In this document: piece by piece, positions 1 to 8,242 of the stretch
Numbering within the stretch: position 1 is the stretch's first letter
Layout of the letters: every line of letters begins with the position of its first letter
Source of the DNA: Saccharicrinis sp. UBA6048
GTDB taxonomy: Bacteria; Bacteroidota; Bacteroidia; Bacteroidales; Marinilabiliaceae
Direction of reading: 5' to 3'
Length of the DNA stretch: 29,920 bases
Assembly: GCA_002429115.1 (NCBI GenBank)
Contig: DIYS01000233.1
Span: 1 to 29,920, forward strand
The notes under the pieces: generated by a model
What the model saw: the letters and a program-made list of their open reading frames with translations, nothing else
Told to the model about the DNA's origin: nothing
Databases searched by the model: none
Made by a program: the position numbers and the translations under genes

Positions 1-37
1 CAATTTCACCGTTTTTTCCACTCTGTAACGTATGCGT

Positions 38-526
38 TTTTTTCTTTCTTTTATCATTGCCATAAAAGAAACAAAAGACTAGTCGGAAAGAATACCGCCC
101 CGCTCTTTCTAATGGCAATTAATTCTAAAGAAGTAAGGTGTTTTACAAACACAAAAACAAGTCACTTCTTTGAATTATTAAGTCATTAGAAATTCACGCC
201 AGCTGTGGCTCTCGCTTTCCGACTGGCCATCGCGCCTTCGAATTTTTATTTCGATTAGGAAGAGCGACTTTTAGTGTATGTTGTGGATAGCCCTAAATCC
301 ATTTGTTTAGTAGTTCTTGTGATCATCATGTAGTTGCTTTTAAACATTTAAAATGGAATAAGCCAATCGCTTTTGACAGCACTATTGTTCATGCTTTTCA
401 CAGCTTTCTGGTCAATTCTGATTGGCGGTATTACATGATGATTACTTAGAACAACTGCAAATGAATTTTAGGCTGGGGGTTTTTCGTTAGTTTTTAACCT
501 CGAGTAAAAAGTAACTCGTCGAAGAC
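38..526. repeat. Long non-coding repeat, first full copy (modules X and Y)
   Basis: This is the first X-Y copy of a repeat found again at 997-1499. Module X (about 38-263) carries the recognisable string AAAGAAACAAAAGACTAG at 65-82. Module Y (264-526) matches 1237-1499 over 263 bases with no indel and about six mismatches by eye. X of this copy is more degraded than the other two, with an altered left end. Small frames inside it are mutually incompatible between copies, so I read it as non-coding. Its class is unknown. I saw no terminal inverted repeats or target-site duplication, and I do not recognise a named element. Confidence 0.85.
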
Positions 527-527
527 T

Positions 528-776
528 TTGTCTTACCAGGCAGGTTTTTCCTTTTCTTTGGCATTGTCCCAAAGAAACAAAAGACTAGTCGGAAAGAATA
601 CCTTCCCGCTCTTTCTAATGACAATTAATTCTAAAGAAGTAAGGTGTTTTACAAACACAAAGGCAAGCCCCTTCTTTGAATTATTAAGCCATTCGAAATT
701 CACCCCAGCACTGGCTCTCGCTTTCCGACAGGCCACCGCACCTTCGAAATTCCATTTCGATTAGGAATTGCGACTT
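528..776. repeat. Second copy of repeat module X, without module Y
   Basis: Module X begins at GTCTTACCAG, directly after the Y module that ends at 526, and runs to about 776. There it diverges from the other copies, just after the conserved TTTCGATTAGGA-like string. It is very similar to 997-1236. Reading frames of 60-100 residues occur on both strands, but they are by-products of the repeat: no start context, and lengths that differ between copies. The Y-to-X junction without spacer suggests that the array arose by unequal duplication. Confidence 0.8.
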
Positions 777-843
777 TGGGTGGTTCAAATGGAATCCTGA
801 CCTCAGCAACGTAAGCGGGCACCATCCAATTGAAATGAGATTA

Positions 844-893
844 GAATGAAAAGCTGTTTGATCCCGAAGTACTCGGGAGAGTTCTTTTCATTC
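844..893. repeat. Nested inverted repeat in the spacer between X copies
   Basis: An outer 10-base arm GAATGAAAAG at 844-853 pairs with CTTTTCATTC at 884-893. Inside it, TCCCGA (862-867) pairs with TCGGGA (873-878) around a five-base loop. The whole could form a hairpin or cruciform. There is no T-run after it, so it is not an ordinary intrinsic terminator. It lies in the 777-996 spacer that separates the second and third X modules. Confidence 0.6.
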
Positions 894-996
894 AGCGAAT
901 GAAATTAGAAAGGTCGCTGAGTGCTGCAGTCAGCGGGGTTTTTGCGAACTTTTTGAGCTGCGGCAAAAAGTTTGAGCCTTTGCGGCTTGAGCAATT

Positions 997-1499
997 GTCT
1001 TACCAGACGGGTTTTCCTTTCTTTGGCATTGTCCCAAAGAAACAAAAGACTAGTCGGAAAGAATACCCTCCCGCTCTTTCTAATAGCAATTAATTCTAAA
1101 GAAGTAAGGTGTTTTACAAACACAAAGGCAAGCCCCTTCTTTGAATTATTAAGCCATTCGAAATTCACGCCAGCACTGGCTCTCTCTTTCCGACTGGCCA
1201 CTACAACTTCGAAATTTCATTTCGATTGGAGAGAGAGCGACTTTTGGTGTATGTTGTGGATAGCCCTAAATCCATTTGTTTAGTAGTTCTTGTGATCATC
1301 ATATAGTTGCTTTTAAACATTTAAAATGGAATAAGCCAATCGCTTTTGACCGCACTATTGTTCATGCTTTTCACAGCTTTCTGGTCAATTCTGATTGGCG
1401 TTATTACATGATGATAACTTAGAACAACTGCAAATGAATTTGAGGCTGGGGGTTTTTCGTTAGTTTTTAACCTCGAGTAAAAAGTAACTCGTCGAAGAC
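997..1499. repeat. Long non-coding repeat, second full copy (modules X and Y)
   Basis: Module X occupies 997-1236 and module Y 1237-1499. Y is nearly identical to 264-526 and ends at the same string (CGTCGAAGAC). After it the sequence becomes unique. From 1500 to 1777 I see no gene or clear signal apart from the AT-rich approach to the next coding sequence. Confidence 0.85.
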
Positions 1500-1777
1500 A
1501 CAATATTATGAGAGATTCACCTTTATCATCGATGTAGTATAAGCCATTCCGGCTTGAGGAATTTATTAAAACCATCGCTGCCTCACTAACCCGTTCGTAC
1601 GATTTATAAATAGGAACGTGAGTAGACTTGCGCACCAGTAGAAGGGAGGAAGAAAGACAAGTTCAAAAGTCATTCAAACGATAAATACAGACTATTTCAT
1701 CTTCTATTTAAAACAATTGCTTTCAGCTCCTTGTTAAAATATTGAAAAGAAATTAGTAACCCTTTATATCACCTCTT

Positions 1778-2788
1778 ATGGATTTAAAAACAACATACAT
1801 GGGGATTGAACTTAAGAACCCCATAATTATTGGAGCCAGCAACCTGGTATTGGACTTAGAAATGGCCAAAAAACTGGAAGATGCTGGTGCAGCCGCGATT
1901 GTCTATAAGTCGCTTTTTGAGGAGCAATTACACCTTGAAGCAGCTGAGCTTGAAGATGAATTACATGAGTACGACGATCGCCATGCAGAGATGATCTCGC
2001 TGTTTCCTGCGATTGAACATTCTGGTCCAAAGGCGCATTTGCTGGCCTTAAAGAAACTTAAGGAAACGCTTACTATTCCTGTGATCGCCAGTTTGAACTG
2101 TACTTACGATGTCAGTTGGGTCGATTATGCAAAATACCTGGAAGAAACAGGTGTCGATGGCATTGAATTGAATTTCTATTCGACCATTTCCAATGTAGAA
2201 AAGTCACCGGCACAGATTGAAGATTCGCGTATTGACATTCTTCATAAGATTAAAGCTGCAGTGAAAATTCCCGTGAGTGTAAAACTAAGCCCTTTCTATA
2301 CCAATATGATGAATGTCGTTTATCGAATGGATAAAAACGGAGCCGATGGCTTTGTGTTATTTAACCGTTTATTCCAGCCTGATATAGATATCAAAGAAGA
2401 GAAACTACGCGTACCTTACAACTTAAGCAGTAAAGGCGATAACCGTCTGGCACTTCGCTTCGCAGGCCTGTTAGCAGGTAATATTAATGGTAGTATTTGT
2501 AGTAATACAGGTATAATTGATGGAGAAGATGTTATCACCATGCTATTAGCTGGTGCCGATGCTGTTCAGGTAGTAAGTACAGTTTATAAAAATGGCGTAA
2601 TCCAGATAACGAAGATGCTGCAAGAGTTAGAAGCCTGGATGAAAAAGAAAGGGTATGAGAGTATCGACGACTTTAAAGGGAAGGTATCCAAGAAAAATGT
2701 GAATGATCCGCATGCTTATCGCCGGGCACAATACGTTGATTACCTAATGAGAGCGAAAGAATTTCTTAAAAAATACCCGGTGCAATAA
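1778..2788 (+). CDS. Dihydroorotate-dehydrogenase-like flavoprotein
   Basis: A 336-residue TIM-barrel protein of the DHOD-like family. It opens with the family-type MDLKTTYMGIELKNPIIIGA and ends with a phosphate-binding region typical of FMN barrels (NTGIIDGEDVITMLLAGADA). The basic residue of the conserved strand is kept in SVKLSPFYTN. In true dihydroorotate dehydrogenases the substrate loop reads about N-x-S-C-P-N. Here the equivalent stretch is IELNFYST at residues 129-136, with no Cys and no second Asn, so orotate synthesis is unlikely and the real substrate is unknown. Bacteroidota often carry this as a stand-alone paralogue. The ATG is supported by the conserved N-terminus. A bidirectional terminator follows at once, so it is probably a single-gene transcript. 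Family call firm, function open. Confidence 0.85.
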   Translation: MDLKTTYMGIELKNPIIIGASNLVLDLEMAKKLEDAGAAAIVYKSLFEEQLHLEAAELEDELHEYDDRHAEMISLFPAIEHSGPKAHLLALKKLKETLTIPVIASLNCTYDVSWVDYAKYLEETGVDGIELNFYSTISNVEKSPAQIEDSRIDILHKIKAAVKIPVSVKLSPFYTNMMNVVYRMDKNGADGFVLFNRLFQPDIDIKEEKLRVPYNLSSKGDNRLALRFAGLLAGNINGSICSNTGIIDGEDVITMLLAGADAVQVVSTVYKNGVIQITKMLQELEAWMKKKGYESIDDFKGKVSKKNVNDPHAYRRAQYVDYLMRAKEFLKKYPVQ

Positions 2789-2805
2789 AATTTCGGGAAA
2801 GTTTG

Positions 2806-2845
2806 AAAAAAGAGCGGTTCATGAATTGATACCGCTCTTTTTTTA
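2806..2845. terminator. Bidirectional intrinsic terminator
   Basis: AGAGCGGT (2811-2818) pairs with ACCGCTCT (2831-2838) around a 12-base loop. An A-run lies to the left (2806-2811) and a T-run to the right (2838-2844), so the hairpin can terminate transcription from both sides. It sits between the convergent genes ending at 2788 (+) and 3012 (-). Confidence 0.85.
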
Positions 2846-2871
2846 CTTGTATTGGCTATTTTACGATAATC

Positions 2872-3011
2872 ATCTTTCACTCACCTCTCATGACTCATCT
2901 CTCACTTCTTCAATAATTTGATCCTCCGTCACCCGTCTTCTGTCCCCCCCGTCATCGGTCTTCAGTCCTCCGTCCTCCATCAATTCTCCACTCTTCACTC
3001 TTCACTCATCT
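2872..3011. repeat. Pyrimidine-rich simple repeat tract
   Basis: A strongly C/T-biased stretch on the + strand built of short degenerate words such as CTCCGTC, CTTCACTC and CATCTCTC. Within it, 2946-2967 recurs in inverted orientation at 5778-5799 with one mismatch over 22 bases. The tract fills the gap after the terminator and reaches the stop codon of the gene on the - strand. No coding potential seen. Confidence 0.6.
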
Positions 3012-5642
3012 CTATTCACTAATATTTATCCCCACTCTAAATCCCCAACGAGCGTACTTTCCATCTTCAAATCCGGCAAAAACTCCGGCATTCCCCAACA
3101 GGAAAATCTGGTTCAGACTATAACCAAACTCGGCATAGTTTTTATAATGAGGCTGCGTCAGGTAACTGGCATACAGATTTTCAGTCCACAAGCGATTGCT
3201 CAATACCGGTAAAAACTTCAGTAATAAGTAGGGAGAGGTATACGATACGTGCGCTTCGGCATACCACTCATTGGTACTGAAACGGTAGTCATCAAGCAAC
3301 ATAAACGTATTGGTCCACGATTTAAAATTGACAGGTATCTCTGATGTGTTGAAATGCTGGAAGCGTGAGAAATGCATTTGATCATTTCGGGTAAAGTAGC
3401 CACCACCCACAGACCAGTTGAAAGCATTAAAAATACCCCATTGTTTGCTTTGCGATACATCACCCCGAATAAGCTCATAATCCGAATCACTGTCAAATAC
3501 ACCATTTAATCCACGCTTGTAATTTACCGTAAATGTAGGGTGTTTTGATCCTCTGTAGTACTTGCGCCCTTTGTATATGCTGTATCGCATACGGGGCGTA
3601 TAGCTGATCTCGACAGATGTATAGAAATCCGATTGATCCATTATATGTGAATTGTCTACCTGATCGTTAGGCGGAATGTTTTCGGCATACAATTTATCCT
3701 GATCAACGATGGACCAGTTAGTTGTGTTTTCCAGCTGTTGATACCAGCTATACGAAGCAGCCAGTTTTACGCGCATACCATGTACCAGATCAAAGTTGGT
3801 ATTAATAGCAGCATAATCCTTTTGGTAAAGCTTCATATAGTGATCTTTAAAAAACAGGGCAGAGATCGTATTCAATGTGCGGTCAATACCATATTCGCTA
3901 TTAAAATCCTGGCTTATTTGTCCTCCGGCAATAGTAATATTTGCTCTTTTTAAAGGAGCAAAACTATAACCAGCTTCCGTATTCCAAAGTAACTTTTCGC
4001 GTGAAAAAGCATATTGCACCATGGGCTTAAAACGAAACGTGTGTACTGAGTCAAAATTGTGGCTTAGATTTGCACTTTGCTGATAGGACCAGCCATCTAC
4101 GGCATTAAAATCAACCTGGTTGAGTCCGATCAGTCCATCATAGGTGATACGGGTAGATGAGTCGTTGGCATAAAAAGTGTGACCGGATAAAAATCCGCCT
4201 GATATTTTGCTGAAAAGTGATTTCTTTTTGTCGGTTTTGAACGTATCAGCTTCTGTTTTGACCAAAGTCAGCGAATCCTTCACTTCAAAACTTCTTAATT
4301 CATCGCTGGTTAATGGAATAGGGCGGATAGCATTCCAATAGGTTGAATCACGCTTGGTAGTATCCTTTTTTTGAGTGATGTTGTAATTACTCTTTACCTC
4401 AAGCGATCGATCTTTTTCCTCTTCTTTTCGCGATTCTTTCTCAATCAATTTTGAGAGCCGAATCATATCACGGTTTGATAATTCTTCTTTTTCCAGAATT
4501 TCTTCCATCTTACGCTGATTGCGCGTCAATTCTTTTTCTTCTTCAAGAGCTGCTTGTCTGGCTGCGTCTTCTGCTGCATATTGCTCCATTAACATAGATG
4601 GAACCGGCAGGTTGGCATTGATGCTGATGTCTGAGTACTTCACCGACCCGGCATAGCTTAAATCGGCTTTAACACCCATAATAGATGCTTCTACCTTAAA
4701 GCGGTGACTGATTGGTAACCACGATCGCTCTTTAACAGGTGCATATACCTGTTTGACATTCACTACGCCCCAAAAGGCTTTATTGGTCAAGTCTACCGAG
4801 TGGATGTTCCATAAATTATCCACGATGTAAATATATCCGTTGTATGTTTGCTGACTCTTACGGCGAGGAATCACCTTAATTTTATTAACAGCCACATCAC
4901 CTTCGTAAAAGAAGCCTTCATAAACAAATTTGTAATATGAAAATGCGTTAGGAGCCAGTGGAGATACCGCGATATCCTGGTAAGGCTCGTAAAAACTATA
5001 AGTAATATAGCCCATCACGTTATCCTCATCAGTGCCGGGGAAGGTAGTGCGCGAAGACAAGACCGTGTGATTATAAGTATCTGGAGCTTTAAACTCAATT
5101 TCATTCATTGACTCTAAAGTGTAGGTTTTTCCTTCCTCAATAATTATTTCGTTATCGTCCACTTCAGCTTTCATCATTCTTTGTACCAGCTTGGGTATTT
5201 TTTTCATAAGAAGACTCCCTTTCAGGTATACTTCGGCTTCGTAGGCCTCTGTCTGACGCCGGTAGTAAGGGGCGAGGCTGATGGCTTTTCGCATGATGGG
5301 GTAGGCAGGATCTTCACCACCCGAGTATACGCGTACTTCCTTAATGCGATATTGCTGCTTCAGAAGTTGGATGTCTTTGGTTGTATACACATCGCCTATG
5401 GTAACATGTATTTCCTGTTTCATAAATCCCAAACCTTGAAATATAAGCGTATAATTTCCCGGAGGAAGCTGAATGTCGTATTCCCCCTGATCATTGGTGG
5501 TGGTTCCGGTAGTGGTTTCTTTTAAGTAGATGGTAGCGAAAGGTACGCTATTACCTGTTTCGTCTGTTACAATTCCTTTAATGCCTTGTGCTGAGGTCAT
5601 CACGGGAATAAGTAACAGTAAAAATGAAAAGATTTTTTGCAT
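3012..5642 (-). CDS. DUF5686 family outer-membrane protein with carboxypeptidase-regulatory-like domain
   Basis: An 876-residue exported protein. I place the start at 5642, 21 codons inside the longest frame, because it gives a classical signal peptide (MQKIFSFLLLLIPVMTSAQG, cut after SA) while the upstream extension looks non-coding. Residues about 20-100 form a CarboxypepD_reg-like beta domain (GIKGIVTDETGNSVPFATIYL), as in TonB-linked receptors. The remainder is DUF5686, with a highly charged helical insert at about 350-415 rich in Glu, Lys and Arg. The C-terminal half has alternating aromatic/polar strands like an outer-membrane beta-barrel. No TonB plug is seen, so it is not a SusC homologue. 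Function is unknown; a role in surface or envelope biogenesis is only inferred. It is followed on the same strand-side by no partner gene. Confidence 0.85.
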   Translation of the reverse strand: MQKIFSFLLLLIPVMTSAQGIKGIVTDETGNSVPFATIYLKETTTGTTTNDQGEYDIQLPPGNYTLIFQGLGFMKQEIHVTIGDVYTTKDIQLLKQQYRIKEVRVYSGGEDPAYPIMRKAISLAPYYRRQTEAYEAEVYLKGSLLMKKIPKLVQRMMKAEVDDNEIIIEEGKTYTLESMNEIEFKAPDTYNHTVLSSRTTFPGTDEDNVMGYITYSFYEPYQDIAVSPLAPNAFSYYKFVYEGFFYEGDVAVNKIKVIPRRKSQQTYNGYIYIVDNLWNIHSVDLTNKAFWGVVNVKQVYAPVKERSWLPISHRFKVEASIMGVKADLSYAGSVKYSDISINANLPVPSMLMEQYAAEDAARQAALEEEKELTRNQRKMEEILEKEELSNRDMIRLSKLIEKESRKEEEKDRSLEVKSNYNITQKKDTTKRDSTYWNAIRPIPLTSDELRSFEVKDSLTLVKTEADTFKTDKKKSLFSKISGGFLSGHTFYANDSSTRITYDGLIGLNQVDFNAVDGWSYQQSANLSHNFDSVHTFRFKPMVQYAFSREKLLWNTEAGYSFAPLKRANITIAGGQISQDFNSEYGIDRTLNTISALFFKDHYMKLYQKDYAAINTNFDLVHGMRVKLAASYSWYQQLENTTNWSIVDQDKLYAENIPPNDQVDNSHIMDQSDFYTSVEISYTPRMRYSIYKGRKYYRGSKHPTFTVNYKRGLNGVFDSDSDYELIRGDVSQSKQWGIFNAFNWSVGGGYFTRNDQMHFSRFQHFNTSEIPVNFKSWTNTFMLLDDYRFSTNEWYAEAHVSYTSPYLLLKFLPVLSNRLWTENLYASYLTQPHYKNYAEFGYSLNQIFLLGNAGVFAGFEDGKYARWGFRVGINISE

Positions 5643-5773
5643 GTGAGCTAAGGTTATTGTTGTAAAAAAATTATTGCCTGATATAAGGCGAACGATAGCC
5701 AACAAAAGTTACACCAAAAATTAAAAAATAAGTGAAAAGATTATAGTTAAAAGTGATGATTAAAAGAGAAGCG

Positions 5774-5804
5774 TGTTGACTGAAGACCGAAGACGGGGGA
5801 CGGA
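5774..5804. repeat. Inverted copy of the C/T-rich repeat
   Basis: Positions 5778-5799 are the reverse complement of 2946-2967 with one mismatch in 22. The two copies flank the DUF5686 gene in opposite orientation. The rest of the 5643-5981 gap is AT-rich, with no gene seen. Confidence 0.6.
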
Positions 5805-5942
5805 ATGTATAGAAGAAGAGAGAAAATATTGAAAAATCAGTGAATTGATTAATCGCTAAATTGTCGAACTGGTTAACTGTTGAATTTAACTGATCACATT
5901 GACAAGAATCTTACTTAAACTCTTCAACAATTCAACTTTTAA

Positions 5943-5966
5943 ACAAATCAACAAATCAACAAATCA
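5943..5966. repeat. Short tandem repeat, 8-bp unit ACAAATCA x3
   Basis: Three exact head-to-tail copies of ACAAATCA (5943-5950, 5951-5958, 5959-5966). They lie just beyond the stop codon of the DUF481 gene and are preceded by related degenerate words (CAATTCAAC, TTCAACAATTC) from about 5850. Such slippage-prone tracts are common between Bacteroidota genes. No function is evident. Confidence 0.7.
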
Positions 5967-5981
5967 ACATTTTTGAACCTT

Positions 5982-6743
5982 CTAAAATTTAATACTAAAT
6001 GAATTATTAACCGTGTAAAATAATTGCTCAACATCTGGTGGTACAAGGTTATCGTAATCGAAGCGCAGATACAATGCAAAAGCAAACTTCTTAGTAATCT
6101 TAATATTAAAACGCGTTTCACTCCAGATTCTGAAATCTGCCGGATCGGAATAATCCGGTTCATAATAGGTGCTGTGCGATATAGAAGCATTGGGCGACAT
6201 TTTCCAATCGGTGGATAGCATAGAGCTGAATTTAACCAGACTTTTACTGCGCTCATAGCTGCTGGTCTCAAAGAGTTCGTTCAAATAGATGGTGTATGCA
6301 ACCAGAAAGAGGGAAAATTTTTCTTTATCAGCAATGTTAAATCGTGGTCCTCCGCCCAGCACATGACGGTGTTTAAGTTGTTTTACCCGGTTGTACTGGT
6401 ATTGGTAAAAAGCCTCTGCAATAATAATTTTTTCTGGCACCCAATAATTGTATTTAAACATGATGCCACCATTGTTAACATTCCGCTCGTCATCGACCTG
6501 ACTAAAACCTGCATCCGCAGAGAAAAGATAAGTGTTGTCGTTGTCATTATACTGCAGCTTAAATTGGGACATAATTTGCATCATATCACTAGTGGTACGC
6601 ACAAAATTAAGTCCCAGGTTAACATCCCCCTGAAAACCCTTATTAGGATTTTTGGTACGACGTTTATCAATGCTAACAATTTGTGATATAGCACTAAGAC
6701 TAAATAGTGCTAATAAAATGAATGTAAGAATCCCCCTGTGCAT
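5982..6743 (-). CDS. DUF481 family outer-membrane beta-barrel protein
   Basis: A 253-residue protein with a signal peptide at residues 1-20 (MHRGILTFILLALFSLSAIS, cut before Q). It then shows regular short strands with alternating hydrophobic/aromatic residues, for example FKLQYNDNDNTYLFSADAGF and FAFALYLRFDYDNLVPPD. The final residue is Phe (NSFSIKF), the usual C-terminal signature of outer-membrane barrels recognised by BamA. Length and pattern fit DUF481 (YdiY-like salt-induced outer-membrane proteins). Its role is unknown. It has its own -7 element close to the start, so it is probably transcribed alone and divergently from the aminotransferase at 6918. Confidence 0.8.
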   Translation of the reverse strand: MHRGILTFILLALFSLSAISQIVSIDKRRTKNPNKGFQGDVNLGLNFVRTTSDMMQIMSQFKLQYNDNDNTYLFSADAGFSQVDDERNVNNGGIMFKYNYWVPEKIIIAEAFYQYQYNRVKQLKHRHVLGGGPRFNIADKEKFSLFLVAYTIYLNELFETSSYERSKSLVKFSSMLSTDWKMSPNASISHSTYYEPDYSDPADFRIWSETRFNIKITKKFAFALYLRFDYDNLVPPDVEQLFYTVNNSFSIKF

Positions 6744-6761
6744 GATGCTTCAATTTGGAAG

Positions 6762-6769
6762 CAAAAATA
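6762..6769 (-). promoter_or_regulatory. Bacteroidota-type -7 element for the DUF481 gene
   Basis: On the - strand this reads TATTTTTG, an exact match to TAnnTTTG, 19 bases before the ATG at 6743. I see no good -33 TTG at the expected distance. A start site about seven bases downstream would give a leader of only about a dozen bases. Confidence 0.5.
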
Positions 6770-6866
6770 GCCTTTCTGTTCTCTTGTGAAAAATTGAATT
6801 ATTCAGAGCTCACCATTAGTCGTAAAAAACTGTCTAAAATCATGAATTTTGTATCAATTATTAATC

Positions 6867-6874
6867 TAAATTTG
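6867..6874 (+). promoter_or_regulatory. Bacteroidota-type -7 element for the aminotransferase gene
   Basis: TAAATTTG matches TAnnTTTG exactly, 43 bases before the ATG at 6918. A TTTG at 6848-6851 could be the -33 element, although the 15-base spacing is shorter than usual. It lies in the divergent 6744-6917 gap. Confidence 0.5.
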
Positions 6875-6917
6875 CGTTCACAAACAACTTATAGAAACAT
6901 TATTTAATAGAGTTATC

Positions 6918-8117
6918 ATGCCTAATATTTCAGACAGAGGGTTGCAAATGCCGGCTTCACCAATTCGTAAGTTAGTACCTTATGCAGAAGCTGCTAAAGC
7001 AAAAGGTACAAAGGTATATCACTTAAATATTGGTCAACCGGATATTAAAACACCAGAAGTTGCCTTGGATGCGATTCGCAACATTGACCTGAAGGTGGTT
7101 GAGTACAGTCATTCGGCTGGTATTGTTAGTTATCGTGAAAAACTGGCTAAAATGTACCAGAGCATTGATATTAATGTGGATGAGAATGAAATATTAGTAA
7201 CAGCTGGTGGTTCAGAGGCAATTACTTTTGCTTTTCTAACTTGTTTGAATCCGGGTGATGAGGTGATAATACCAGAACCTTTTTATGCCAATTACAATGG
7301 ATTTGCTGTTTCTGCAGGTGTGGTTGTAAAGCCTATCCGATCAACGATTGAAGAAGGTTTTGCTTTACCGGCAATTGAAGAGTTTGAAAAGATGATTACG
7401 CCTAATACAAAGGCCATTGTTATCTGTAATCCAAATAACCCAACAGGATATCTATATTCTCAGGAAGAAATGGATCAATTAAAGCAAATTGTTTTAAAGC
7501 ACGATCTGTATTTGTTCTCTGATGAAGTATACCGCGAGTTCTGTTACGACGGAGAAGAGCACATTTCTGCGATGCACCTGAAAGGTATTGAGAATAATGT
7601 GGTGATGTTCGATTCTGTATCGAAGCGTTACAGCGAGTGTGGTGTTCGTATTGGTGCATTGGTTACAAAAAATAAAGAGATTTTAGATACCGCTTTGAAG
7701 TTTGGTCAGGCACGTTTGAGCCCTCCGGGATTTGGACAGATCGCTGCTGAAGCTTCATTGGATACACCGAAGGAATATTTCGATGAGGTATACAATGAGT
7801 ACATCGATCGTCGCGACTTCCTGGTTGAAGGTTTAAATAAAATTCCTGGAGTATTCACGCCAACACCTAAGGGTGCATTCTATACAGTGGCTAAATTACC
7901 AATCGACGATTCAGATAAATTCTGTCAGTGGATCTTGAGTGATTTCGAGTACAAATCACAAACGGTTATGATGGCACCGGCATCTGGTTTCTATAGCACA
8001 CCAGGAGCAGGTAAAGATGAGGTAAGAATTGCTTACGTCTTAAATAAGGAAGACTTAGGAAATGCAATTGAGACTTTGGAAGAAGCCTTGAAAGTATACC
8101 CGGGACGTACCAACTAA
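6918..8117 (+). CDS. Class I/II pyridoxal-phosphate aminotransferase
   Basis: A 399-residue fold-type I aminotransferase, the usual length for the aspartate-aminotransferase superfamily. Visible hallmarks in order: substrate loop NIGQPD near residue 40; AGGSEAI cofactor-phosphate region near 97; NPNNPTG at 171-177; SDEVYREF with the cofactor-contacting Asp and Tyr near 200; the Schiff-base lysine K236 in DSVSKRYSECGVRIG; and the carboxylate-binding arginine R370 in EVRIAYV. It transfers an amino group between an amino acid and a 2-oxo acid in the cytoplasm, but the substrate cannot be read from sequence. A broad aspartate- or aromatic-type activity is plausible. It has its own promoter and terminator. 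A 2-aminoadipate transaminase is the one step missing from the lysine operon 2 kb downstream, but a link to this gene is speculative. Confidence 0.88.
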   Translation: MPNISDRGLQMPASPIRKLVPYAEAAKAKGTKVYHLNIGQPDIKTPEVALDAIRNIDLKVVEYSHSAGIVSYREKLAKMYQSIDINVDENEILVTAGGSEAITFAFLTCLNPGDEVIIPEPFYANYNGFAVSAGVVVKPIRSTIEEGFALPAIEEFEKMITPNTKAIVICNPNNPTGYLYSQEEMDQLKQIVLKHDLYLFSDEVYREFCYDGEEHISAMHLKGIENNVVMFDSVSKRYSECGVRIGALVTKNKEILDTALKFGQARLSPPGFGQIAAEASLDTPKEYFDEVYNEYIDRRDFLVEGLNKIPGVFTPTPKGAFYTVAKLPIDDSDKFCQWILSDFEYKSQTVMMAPASGFYSTPGAGKDEVRIAYVLNKEDLGNAIETLEEALKVYPGRTN

Positions 8118-8140
8118 AAAAATCCAATCAACAATAATGA

Positions 8141-8172
8141 AAGGTCGGAGCATTATGCTTCGGCCTTTTTTT
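8141..8172 (+). terminator. Intrinsic terminator of the aminotransferase gene
   Basis: A 13-bp stem with some G-T pairs: AAGGTCGGAGCAT (8141-8153) against ATGCTTCGGCCTT (8155-8167), leaving a minimal loop that in practice will open further. A run of T follows (8166-8172). It starts 23 bases after the stop codon. Confidence 0.85.
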
Positions 8173-8197
8173 ATATATCAAATTTGGTTCAGCTTAA

Positions 8198-8226
8198 TTG
8201 TTGTTTGCACCGTTTTTCTACCTTTG
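8198..8226 (+). promoter_or_regulatory. Promoter of the FtsX/LolE-type permease gene
   Basis: A TTG at 8198-8200 and TACCTTTG at 8219-8226, separated by 18 bases, match the Bacteroidota -33/-7 consensus (TTG and TAnnTTTG). The long frame of the next gene can be read from 8198, inside this promoter. That is a strong reason to prefer the later TTG at 8243 as the start codon. Transcription would begin about 8233, giving a very short leader. Confidence 0.65.
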
Positions 8227-8242
8227 TACAAAACCATACGCA

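Noticed and set aside
528..1283. Overlapping small frames on both strands in the repeat region (for example 533-736 -, 905-1201 -, 972-1283 +)
   Set aside because: They come from the X repeat, differ in length and reading between copies, lack start context and resemble no known protein. Treated as non-coding.
1321..1635. 104-codon frame on the - strand
   Set aside because: Most of it lies in repeat module Y and it runs out into unique sequence. The matching stretch at 264-526 does not keep the same frame ends, so it is not a credible gene.
1778..2788. True dihydroorotate dehydrogenase (pyrD)
   Set aside because: The substrate loop lacks the Cys and second Asn of the N-x-S-C-P-N motif, so I call only the DHOD-like family.
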